In this document: piece after piece, positions 55,519 to 62,113 of the stretch | Numbering within the stretch: the first letter of the stretch is position 1 | How the letters are laid out: each line of letters starts with the position of its first letter | Source: Microtetraspora sp. NBRC 13810 | GTDB taxonomy: Bacteria; Actinomycetota; Actinomycetes; Streptosporangiales; Streptosporangiaceae | Length of the DNA stretch: 64,000 nucleotides | Assembly: GCF_030268685.1 (NCBI RefSeq) | Contig: NZ_BSRQ01000009.1 | Coordinates: 186,001 to 250,000 of the forward strand | Direction: 5' to 3' | Translations under genes and position numbers: made by a program | Notes under the pieces: generated by a model | What the model was told of the DNA's origin: nothing | Database searches by the model: none | The model's input: only the letters and a program-made list of their open reading frames with translations

Positions 55519-56412
55519 GTGAGGAAAGCAGCAGCGATACCCCTGTCCGTGCTCGGGCTCGGCGTGGCCGGCCTCGGTTACGCGAGCGTCATCGAGCGCA
55601 ACCGCTTCCGCCTTCGCCGGTTCGACGTGCCCGTGCTCGACCGCGGCCAGCGGAAGGTGCGCATCCTGCACCTCTCCGACCTGCACCTGACCCCGGGCAG
55701 GCGGCTCCTCATCAACTGGGTGCGCTCGCTCGGCGACCTCCGGCCCGACCTGGTGGTCAACACCGGCGACTCGATCGCCCACCCGGACGCCGTCCCCGCG
55801 CTCCTCTACGCGCTGGAGCCGCTGCTGTCCCGCCCCGGCCTGTTCGTCTACGGCTCCAACGACCTCTACGCCCCCCACCCCAAGAACCCCGTGCGCTACC
55901 TGTGGCGCACTTCCAAGACCGACCGGCGCCAGCACGTGCCCACCCTGCCGTGGGACGAGCTGGGCGCGGGCATGGCCGCCGAGGGCTGGCTCGACATGAA
56001 CAACACCACCGCCCGGATCAAGGTGGGCGACCTCGACGTGGCCGTGGGCGGCATCCACGACTCGCACATCGACCGCGACCGCTACGACCTGATCGCCGGT
56101 CCGGCCCCCGCCGACGCCGACCTGCGCCTGGGCGTCATGCACTCCCCCGAGCCGCGCAACATGACCCGCTTCGCCGCCGACGGCTACGAACTCCTCCTCG
56201 CCGGGCACACCCACGGCGGGCAGCTCTGCATCCCGTTCTACGGCGCCCTGGTCACCAACTGCGGCATCGACCGCGCCCGGGTCAAGGGCCTGCACCGCCA
56301 CGACAGCGCCTGGCTGCACGTCTCCGCCGGCCTCGGCACCTCCCCGTACGCCCCGGTCCGCTTCGCCTGCCACCCCGAAGCGACCCTCCTCACCCTCACC
56401 CCCCGGCGCTGA
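55519..56412 (+). CDS. Metallophosphoesterase (Rv3683-like)
   Basis: 297 residues. N-terminal anchor ([20 protein letters not shown]), then the calcineurin-like blocks: [22 protein letters not shown] (usually GNHD), and GHTHGGQL. The GNHD His is replaced by Asn-Asp with Ser, a variant also common in this family. It probably hydrolyses a phosphoester at the membrane. Completes the block conserved with M. tuberculosis. Confidence 0.93.
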   Translation: MRKAAAIPLSVLGLGVAGLGYASVIERNRFRLRRFDVPVLDRGQRKVRILHLSDLHLTPGRRLLINWVRSLGDLRPDLVVNTGDSIAHPDAVPALLYALEPLLSRPGLFVYGSNDLYAPHPKNPVRYLWRTSKTDRRQHVPTLPWDELGAGMAAEGWLDMNNTTARIKVGDLDVAVGGIHDSHIDRDRYDLIAGPAPADADLRLGVMHSPEPRNMTRFAADGYELLLAGHTHGGQLCIPFYGALVTNCGIDRARVKGLHRHDSAWLHVSAGLGTSPYAPVRFACHPEATLLTLTPRR

Positions 56413-56486
56413 TCACCGCCAGGCGACGCAAACACCGCGGAAGTCCGCTAGACTTTCCATCGCACGGGCCCGGAAAGCCCGGGCAC

Positions 56487-56560
56487 CGGGGTGTAGCGCA
56501 GCTTGGCAGCGCGCTTCGTTCGGGACGAAGAGGCCGCAGGTTCAAATCCTGTCACCCCGA
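56487..56560 (+). tRNA. tRNA-Pro (anticodon CGG)
   Basis: 74 bases. Acceptor CGGGGTG pairs with CACCCCG plus discriminator A. Anticodon stem CTTCG/CGAAG encloses loop TTCGGGA, anticodon CGG for Pro CCG codons. T arm GCAGG-TTCAAAT-CCTGT. CCA is not encoded. The genes after it look acquired; pSAM2-type elements of actinomycetes integrate at a tRNA-Pro 3' end. Confidence 0.96.
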
Positions 56561-56703
56561 CGTTTATTTCCCGAGGCCAGAGGCCGGTTCCGATCATCGG
56601 AACCGGCCTTCGCCGTTCACTGAGTGACTACGCTTCCGCGATGTCGGCAGATGGGGCCTGAGACCTGTGAAGCAGAACGTAATCGATCATGCGGCGCATG
56701 GTC

Positions 56704-56817
56704 TCAACGTTCTCGTAGAGTAACCCAGTGCCTTGTTGCACTGCTGACACAAGATGCCTCGTACCTTCCCCGTCTCTTGATCAACATGAGCAGTACTCCG
56801 TTCGGGTTGGTGTTCAT
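56704..56817 (-). CDS. Tiny hypothetical protein, 37 aa
   Basis: MNTNPNGVLLMLIKRRGRYE then a short tail ending in a basic segment. Its ATG overlaps the stop of the upstream 74-aa gene by four bases and GGAG lies just ahead, so it reads as the last gene of a coupled cluster. No family recognised. Confidence 0.5.
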   Translation of the reverse strand: MNTNPNGVLLMLIKRRGRYEASCVSSATRHWVTLRER

Positions 56818-57038
56818 CGGCTCCACCGCCGTCCCCAGCAGCGCGGGCATCCCCGGCGGTTGCACCAGGTCTCTGGGCGTGAGGCCCAGATCCGGCTGAT
56901 GGCGTCGATCGATCCGCCGCTGTGGACGGGGAGCCGGGCGACCTGCCATTGGCAGTAGCGCTCCTGAGTCATGCGCACCAGCTCGCTGAACAGACCTCCG
57001 GCGAAGAAGACCAGGAGGTAGACGAGGACAGAGATCAT
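56814..57038 (-). CDS. Small membrane protein, 74 aa
   Basis: Starts MISVLVYLLVFFAGGLFSEL, one clear membrane helix, then a basic cytoplasmic part with three Trp and two Cys near the end. The start has GGAGCTGACC ahead and lies two bases from the stop of the Cys-rich gene. No family recognised. Confidence 0.6.
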   Translation of the reverse strand: MISVLVYLLVFFAGGLFSELVRMTQERYCQWQVARLPVHSGGSIDAISRIWASRPETWCNRRGCPRCWGRRWSR

Positions 57039-57040
57039 GG

Positions 57041-57214
57041 TCAGCTCCACTGGGAACGGGTGAGAAGGCGGCAGACGCGGCAACCGGGCAGACAGCGAAC
57101 GCCGTGGGTGGTGCAGCGCTGGAGTTGACGGCCGGAAGTGGTGCCACAGCGGCGGCAGCCGTACGGGGTGGCCGAGCGGGTAGCGCAGTCGGAGCAGTGG
57201 AAACGGCTGGTCAT
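57041..57214 (-). CDS. Cys-rich small protein, 57 aa (two possible zinc knuckles)
   Basis: Eight Cys at 7, 10, 20, 23, 34, 41, 45 and 48: CSDC, CRRC, CTTHGVRC and CRVC. Spacing suggests one or two zinc ribbons, apt for a DNA- or RNA-binding role. GGAGAT precedes the start by six bases; it overlaps the frameshifted Wbl-like gene by one base (TGATG). No named family. Confidence 0.65.
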   Translation of the reverse strand: MTSRFHCSDCATRSATPYGCRRCGTTSGRQLQRCTTHGVRCLPGCRVCRLLTRSQWS

Positions 57215-57532
57215 CAGGCCATCTCCAGCCTTTTGATCGGTGCGGAGGCCGGACGGCGGTTCAGGCCCTCCAACTTCTCTGCGGTGTATCCGGCCCAAAT
57301 GCCCTCGTCCGGATTGAGGGCCAGCGCGTACGACAGACACGCCGTGCGCGCCGGGCAGTTGCGGCAGATGCTCTTGGCCAGAGCCTCTCCGCCGCGTGTC
57401 GGTGGGCTCGTCGTCCAGGCCGATGAAGAGATCCGCCTGTGCCGAATCGCAAGCAGGTGTGGCGTTGATGAGGTCGTCGAGCAGGTCGGCCAAGTCGTTG
57501 GCGCTGTTCCGCGCCGCGTCCGGGGCCTTCAC
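57214..57532 (-). pseudogene. WhiB-like gene with a frameshift
   Basis: The GTG at 57532 overlaps the stop of the 68-aa gene (GTGA). Its frame reads Cys28 in NATPACDSAQADLFIGLDDEP, a WhiB N-terminal half. The remaining Cys motif, SICRNCPARTACLSYAL (C-x2-C-x5-C) and GIWAGYTAEKLEGL, is in another frame up to a TGA at 57214. The total 319 bases (3n+1) fits one extra base near 57385-57405. Either a broken Wbl, a sequencing error or a programmed shift. Confidence 0.7.
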
Positions 57533-57735
57533 AGCTTCACGCCCAGAGCGCGCAGCGATTCGACCAGGGCGAGCCGGATGCAGGTCGGGCAGATCGTCGG
57601 AGATGGCGGCTCGTAGCCGGGCGTGGTCTCCTCGATGCCGTCGCACATCAGGCAGGTCCACTCAACGCCCTGATCAGGGATGGTGACGTACTGCGCGCTC
57701 CGGCTTTTGCTGCGCACGAACGTCCGTTGAGCCAA
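57529..57735 (-). CDS. Zinc-ribbon-like small protein, 68 aa
   Basis: C28-x2-C31 (CLMC) and C49-x2-C52 (CPTC) make a zinc-ribbon pair. TTG start at 57735 with GGAG nine bases ahead; a GTACGTAC palindrome sits between the ribosome site and start. Leads the cluster of five tiny genes and is divergent from the GntR gene. No named family. Confidence 0.65.
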   Translation of the reverse strand: MAQRTFVRSKSRSAQYVTIPDQGVEWTCLMCDGIEETTPGYEPPSPTICPTCIRLALVESLRALGVKL

Positions 57736-57744
57736 GTACGTACT
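57735..57744. promoter_or_regulatory. GTACGTAC operator candidate, left copy
   Basis: Perfect palindrome AGTACGTACT overlapping the start of the 68-aa gene. The same core returns at 57814. GntR proteins bind GT-N-AC palindromes. Confidence 0.5.
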
Positions 57745-57813
57745 CTCCGCACTCCGCGCTGTGTATGCACTCTGCGTGATTGCTTGGTCACTGTCAAGCT
57801 TCTTGGTACGGTG

Positions 57814-57823
57814 AGTACGTACA
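57814..57823. promoter_or_regulatory. GTACGTAC operator candidate, right copy
   Basis: AGTACGTACA, 22 bases before the GntR start and next to a further GGTACGGT half-site. Both divergent transcription units would be under this pair. Confidence 0.5.
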
Positions 57824-57844
57824 AGTCATTCAGGGAGGTCACAA

Positions 57845-58606
57845 GTGCGAGCCGGATCCGACTCCCGCGCGCTGTATGAGCGCGTCGCGGACGCCCTGCG
57901 TACGTCTATAGAGCGGGGCGAACTGGCACCGGGAGACACGGTGCCGCCAGAACAGGAGCTGGCAGAGAGCCACGGCGTGTCGCGTCAGACCGTCCGACAG
58001 GCGCTGCAACAGCTCACCAATGAGGGCCTGCTCAGCAGCGGACGAGGCCGCGGCCGTACCGTGCGCTCACAAGCGCGGCTGCGCTGGCATCTCTCCCACT
58101 ACGAGAACCAGAGCAAGCACAGCGCCGCCGCGGACGCGTGGGCAAGAGAGGTCCAGGACCAGGGCCACATCCCTCTGCAGGAAGTGAACGTCGGTCTGGA
58201 GATTCCGCCGGCCGCGGTGGCCGAACGGCTCAACCTCGACGCCGAAAAGGACATCGTCGTCGTCCGGCGTCGGGTGCGGTACGTGGACGACGTGCCGTTC
58301 CAGGTGGCCGACAGCTACTTCCCGGAGGACCTCGTCAGAGGCACGGCGCTGATGCAACCGAAGGATGTGTCCGCCCCGGGTGGTCTACTCGCGTCCATCG
58401 GCCACGCCCAGACGCGGCTGGTGGACGAGATCCAGATCCGGATGCCCACCAAGGACGAGTCCGCTCGTCTCGGGCTTCCTGCGGGCACGCCGGTGGCTGA
58501 GCACATGCGCACCGGCTACGACGCCGATGGCCGGGCCGTGCGCGTGATGGTCACGGTGGCTCCGGGTGACAGGCACACACTCGTCTACGAGCTCAACGCC
58601 ACGTGA
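57845..58606 (+). CDS. GntR-family (HutC subfamily) transcriptional regulator
   Basis: 253 residues. Winged helix YERVADALRTSIERGELAPG to GVSRQTVRQALQQLTNEGLL, then a UTRA ligand-binding domain (about 85-250: VVRRRVRYVDDVPFQVADSYFP). GTG start after GGGAGG. HutC/KorSA-like GntR regulators control actinomycete integrative elements, which suits the island. Its stop overlaps the next start (GTGA). Confidence 0.9.
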   Translation: MRAGSDSRALYERVADALRTSIERGELAPGDTVPPEQELAESHGVSRQTVRQALQQLTNEGLLSSGRGRGRTVRSQARLRWHLSHYENQSKHSAAADAWAREVQDQGHIPLQEVNVGLEIPPAAVAERLNLDAEKDIVVVRRRVRYVDDVPFQVADSYFPEDLVRGTALMQPKDVSAPGGLLASIGHAQTRLVDEIQIRMPTKDESARLGLPAGTPVAEHMRTGYDADGRAVRVMVTVAPGDRHTLVYELNAT

Positions 58607-59400
58607 CCGATGCCGATGTCGCGGATCTCTTTCGCGACGACCCCATGGCGCAACCGCTCACATATCCAGGCCGAATCCCCGCCACCTCCGGTGTGCTGGT
58701 GGACGACGCCTACCTGGCGTTATGCCCGGTCGAGAGCGCCCCGGCAGACGAATGGCAGGTCGGAGACGAAACGCTGGAGAAGCTCTTGGCCCGTCTCGGC
58801 TGCGCGCCCATGGTGGAGCGCCATCCGGTCGTCGCCGTGGGCTCCAACGCCTCACCGAGCCAGATGCGCCGCAAGTTCGTCACCCACGGAATCCGACCGG
58901 TCATCCCCATGACGCTCGCCGATGTCGAGGGCATCGCGCCGGGCGTCTCCGCGCACGTCAACCGGTGGGGCTATGTGCCCGCCGTGCCGGTGGAGACGCC
59001 CGGCGAGAGCTCACGGCTCTTCGTGCTCTGGCTCGACGACCGTGAGTTATCCACGCTGGACATAACTGAACCCAACTACTGGCGGCGCAGAATGCCCGTT
59101 GAGCGCCATCCCGTGGCGCTGGAATCGGGTGTCCTGTTGCCGCCCTGCTACGTCTACGTCGGCAAGCACGGCTGTCTGGCGGACGAGACCGGCGAAGCCA
59201 GACGCCTTACAGATCAACGGAGGCTCATCCAGTCCCTGTTGGACGAGTCCGCCGAACTCCGCCGTCTGTGCGGGAGCACGCCCGACGAGTTCATCTCACT
59301 CGTACGAGACGAGGCACTCCGTGACACCATCTACCGACTCTTCCCAGCCGAGCGCCGCACGTTGTTACAGCCCGGACTGGTGGACCTGCCGTCCAGCTAA
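58603..59400 (+). CDS. Hypothetical protein with gamma-glutamylcyclotransferase-like motif
   Basis: 265 residues. VVAVGSNASPSQMRRKF resembles the YGSN(L/M) phosphate-binding loop of GGCT-fold proteins, and VGKHG with a late Leu/Arg-rich helix follows. The assignment rests on this motif alone. It is coupled to the GntR gene and may be its effector enzyme. The stop overlaps the convergent small gene. Confidence 0.6.
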   Translation: MTDADVADLFRDDPMAQPLTYPGRIPATSGVLVDDAYLALCPVESAPADEWQVGDETLEKLLARLGCAPMVERHPVVAVGSNASPSQMRRKFVTHGIRPVIPMTLADVEGIAPGVSAHVNRWGYVPAVPVETPGESSRLFVLWLDDRELSTLDITEPNYWRRRMPVERHPVALESGVLLPPCYVYVGKHGCLADETGEARRLTDQRRLIQSLLDESAELRRLCGSTPDEFISLVRDEALRDTIYRLFPAERRTLLQPGLVDLPSS

Positions 59401-59618
59401 CGCTGGCCGGATCGGCGGTGCCGATGACCACCGATGAGGTGCTCCCATACCGGCCGCGCCTTGGCGTAGAGACCTCGGGCGGTCTCCTCGTAGCGCTCGC
59501 CGTTGCGGCGCAGGACGAGGAACTGGCCGCCTTCACAGCACCACTCGTACTCACCGCAGCACGACGTGTCCATCACACGGAGGGTGCCGTGACGCACGTA
59601 AGGACGCCATTCGTACAC
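59397..59618 (-). CDS. Small hypothetical protein, 73 aa
   Basis: MYEWRPYVRHGTLRVMDTSC, then CGEYEWCCEGGQFLVLRR. Four Cys in the first 30 residues, basic tail. It follows the next small gene after six bases, as in an operon. No family recognised. Confidence 0.5.
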   Translation of the reverse strand: MYEWRPYVRHGTLRVMDTSCCGEYEWCCEGGQFLVLRRNGERYEETARGLYAKARPVWEHLIGGHRHRRSGQR

Positions 59619-59624
59619 CGCGCC

Positions 59625-59867
59625 TCACTCGCCCGGCTCGGCCCGGCGCAGGCGCAGCAACGTCCCGCCGTAGATGTAGGAGGGACGCCGCGCGAGGCGG
59701 TCGAGGCGCACCACCTGGACCTCGCCCGTGGCGCCGGGTGCCAACGAGTCGAGCGCTTGGCTCAGCCGTTCGGCAGCCCGGCCAAACTCGCCGGTTACGC
59801 CGCACGTCACCCGGCCGGAGTCGTCGGTGGCCGCCCACGAGTAGAAACCATCGGTGTCGTAGTGCAC
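59625..59867 (-). CDS. Small hypothetical protein, 80 aa
   Basis: Acidic-to-neutral protein starting VHYDTDGFYSWAATDDSG, with a QALDSL helix and a RRPSYIYGGTLLRLRR strand. GTG start without a strong ribosome site, but codon bias and spacing to the next gene support it. No family recognised. Confidence 0.45.
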   Translation of the reverse strand: MHYDTDGFYSWAATDDSGRVTCGVTGEFGRAAERLSQALDSLAPGATGEVQVVRLDRLARRPSYIYGGTLLRLRRAEPGE

Positions 59868-59977
59868 GAATACATCAGAGCCAGGCGCGGTAGCACGTCA
59901 GAAGAGGACATCGGGAGGCGACAGCAGGTGTCCGCCCCCGTGTCCGCCTCACCGCCCTGTCGGAGGTGTGTCGGATG

Positions 59978-61198
59978 AGCGTCCCCGTCCCTGTGTGGGC
60001 CACTCGGCTGCTGGCTGCCCGTACAACGCGGGGCTGGTCGCAGCGTGACCTGGCTCGGGAACTGGTCAGAGTGACGGAGAAGCCCCTTCCAGAGCTGGCC
60101 AGCCTTATCCGGCGGATCCGGGGGCACGAGACCGGCGAGCACCGGCCCGACGCCTTCTACACCAAGCTCTACTGCGCCGTCTTTGGCGCGACCGAAGATC
60201 AGTTGTTCGGCACGGTCACCGTGCCAGTTCCCGCTCTGGCCCTGCCATCACTTGCTCCCGATCCCGACCTCTACGAGCGCATCACCCGCGCCATCCAAGA
60301 CCCGCCCCGCGTCGATCTCGCGACCGTGCAATGGCTGGAACACTGCCTCGCTGAGCATCGCCGCGTGGAGGACACCATCGGCAGCCGGCCCCTCCTGCCG
60401 CTCGTCCACGCTCAGCTGTCCACCGTGGCCGACCTCGCCCGGGGAGCCAGAGGCGCGCTGGCTGACCGGGCCGTCGCCACGCTCGCTCAGTACGCCCAGT
60501 TCATCGCCTGGATGTGCCACGACTCCCGCCAGCACGCCGCCGCACTTGCCTGGTACGACCGCTCCCACGCCTGGGCCATCGAAGCCGGAGACGCCTCCCT
60601 GGCCTCCACCACCCTGAACATGCGCGCCCACCAGGCATGGAGCCTCGGCGACCCGCACCGCTGCGTGCGCCTAGCCGAAGCCTCCCGCTGGCACGACGGG
60701 CGCACCACCTACGGCGTGCAAGGCATGGCCGCCCAGATGGCCGGCCGAGGCTACGCCCAACTCGGCGAGGCGAACCAGGCCCGCACCAGACTGGCCGAAG
60801 CCGAAGACCTCATCCGGGCGGCGGCCGAGCACCCCGACGACGAGCCGCCATGGATGTACTTCTACGACGAGGGCTGGTTCCTCATGCAACGCGGCATGAC
60901 CGAACTGGAACTAGGCGATGGCCGCCGCGCCGCCGAGTTCATCGAGCGCGGCCTGTCCACCCTGCCCGAGTCCTACCGACGTGACCGGGCCTGGTTCGGA
61001 GCCTGCCTGGCACGAGCCCACATCCTGCAGGGCGATGCCGAAGCCGCGACCGCCATCGCCACGCACGTGGCCCCAGACGCGGTGGCCGTCAACGCCTACG
61101 CTGTGACCGAACTCCACCGCGCCGCCCATGAACTGTCGGCGGCGGGCGCCTCTGGCGCAAAAGTGATCAAGGACTCACTGACGTCCGTGAAGCATTGA
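59978..61198 (+). CDS. HTH-TPR transcriptional regulator
   Basis: 406 residues. N-terminal XRE-type HTH (ATRLLAARTTRGWSQRDLARELVRVT) followed by TPR-like helical pairs over about 120-400 (HAAALAWYDRSHAWAIEAGDASLASTTLNMRAHQAWSLG...). ATG after GGAGG. Proteins of this kind are peptide- or stress-responsive regulators and are common on actinomycete mobile elements. Upstream small genes are divergent. Confidence 0.85.
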   Translation, partial: SVPVPVWATRLLAARTTRGWSQRDLARELVRVTEKPLPELASLIRRIRGHETGEHRPDAFYTKLYCAVFGATEDQLFGTVTVPVPALALPSLAPDPDLYERITRAIQDPPRVDLATVQWLEHCLAEHRRVEDTIGSRPLLPLVHAQLSTVADLARGARGALADRAVATLAQYAQFIAWMCHDSRQHAAALAWYDRSHAWAIEAGDASLASTTLNMRAHQAWSLGDPHRCVRLAEASRWHDGRTTYGVQGMAAQMAGRGYAQLGEANQARTRLAEAEDLIRAAAEHPDDEPPWMYFYDEGWFLMQRGMTELELGDGRRAAEFIERGLSTLPESYRRDRAWFGACLARAHILQGDAEAATAIATHVAPDAVAVNAYAVTELHRAAHELSAAGASGAKVIKDSLTSVKH

Positions 61199-61279
61199 GG
61201 AACTGTCCCTACTGTCCCCATGTCCCTCCCTCGCTCTTGACGTCGTCGAGTTCCGACAGCTCCCGCCATTGGTCCTGAG

Positions 61280-61780
61280 TCACCTCCAGACGTACGGCAT
61301 GCCTGCTGCATCGAGCGCGGCGATGGTCGCCTCGTACTCACGGGCGGTCTTGCCGGTGATGGTGCACGCGCTGTACCCGCTCATCGGGTCCCTGTCCTTC
61401 GGCCCCTTCAGCCCCAGCTCTCGGGCCAGGCGCAGGAAGTGCTTGTTGTGGTACCGATACGCCATGGTGTCGTCGATGCCGCGCACTGTAGCCAGGCCGT
61501 GGACGGCATCGTGGAGCAGGGCCTCCATGACGCGGCGTCCCCCGAGGCCGAGCAGATCCCCAGCGGGGAACAACTCCGGCTTGGTCGACTTGTCCGCGAC
61601 CCAGCGGGCGGGGTCCCAGTGCCAGTGCCCCCAAGTCATCCACTCCCCCTCGCTGCCCCGGCCGGTGATGACGACGACGTCGGGGATTTCGGGGTGACGG
61701 TCGCGGATGTCCTGCCATGCCTGTTCCAGGACGCTGACGATGTGGCGGCCAGTGGTGGGTGCGCTGTTTATGGAGCCCAT
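61280..61780 (-). CDS. Zincin-like (SprT-type) protein with altered active site
   Basis: 166 residues. EALLHDAVHGLATVRGIDD and YRYHNKHFLRLARELGL resemble the mobile-element SprT-like family, where the motif is HEAAH; here Glu is Asp (HDAVH). Preceded by a Trp-rich part (EWMTWGHWHWDPARWV). ATG at 61780. Function unknown; activity doubtful given the Glu change. Confidence 0.6.
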   Translation of the reverse strand: MGSINSAPTTGRHIVSVLEQAWQDIRDRHPEIPDVVVITGRGSEGEWMTWGHWHWDPARWVADKSTKPELFPAGDLLGLGGRRVMEALLHDAVHGLATVRGIDDTMAYRYHNKHFLRLARELGLKGPKDRDPMSGYSACTITGKTAREYEATIAALDAAGMPYVWR

Positions 61781-61942
61781 TCATAGCATGGAGATGCCAG
61801 GAATGGGCGGTCATCGCTGGATGCGTCGGCCGGAGACGCCCTGGAGCAGCACGTACGCCAGGTAGACCGACATGTCGATCCGGCCGGGACTGTCGGGTCG
61901 GTCGGCATCCACGTCGTCCACGCGCCCTCGGGGTCCGTCATC

Positions 61943-62050
61943 ATGCCGCGAAGCCGCACCCGGTCGCAGGAACACGAAAAGGCCCAGCGCTACCCCGACG
62001 CCATCGAACAAGCCCACGCCGAGTACGCCGTCCGCCGCCAAGGGCTCTGA
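61943..62050 (+). CDS. Short ORF or gene fragment, 35 aa
   Basis: MPRSRTRSQEHEKAQRYPDA then IEQAHAEYAVRRQGL. Codon use looks genuine, and no good ribosome site is seen, so it is more likely the end of a lost gene at the island's right edge. Confidence 0.3.
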   Translation: MPRSRTRSQEHEKAQRYPDAIEQAHAEYAVRRQGL

Positions 62051-62113
62051 GGCGGCGAGCTGCCGGATCGGTGCGCCGCCCGCCGTGGGTCGGGTGGCGG
62101 GCGGCGCGGGTGA

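Larger units (their letters stand above)
56561..62110. mobile_element. Probable eroded integrative element after tRNA-Pro
   Basis: Directly after the tRNA the sequence changes: lower GC by eye, tiny genes, GntR and HTH-TPR regulators, a Wbl-like gene and a zincin-like protein, a mix familiar from actinomycete integrative elements (AICE). Integrase, excisionase, RepSA and TraB genes are absent, and no long repeat of the tRNA 3' end was seen at the far side. So it is either a relic or a plain island. The right edge is set by the change back to ordinary sequence before 62114. Confidence 0.45.

Noticed and set aside
61689-61698. Possible attR (10-base inverted match to the tRNA-Pro end)
   Set aside because: Short, in inverted orientation and inside a coding sequence; expected att repeats are longer and direct.
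61768-62041. Short minus-strand frames at the island's right edge
   Set aside because: No ribosome site or motif; overlaps the start of the zincin-like gene and looks like remnant sequence.
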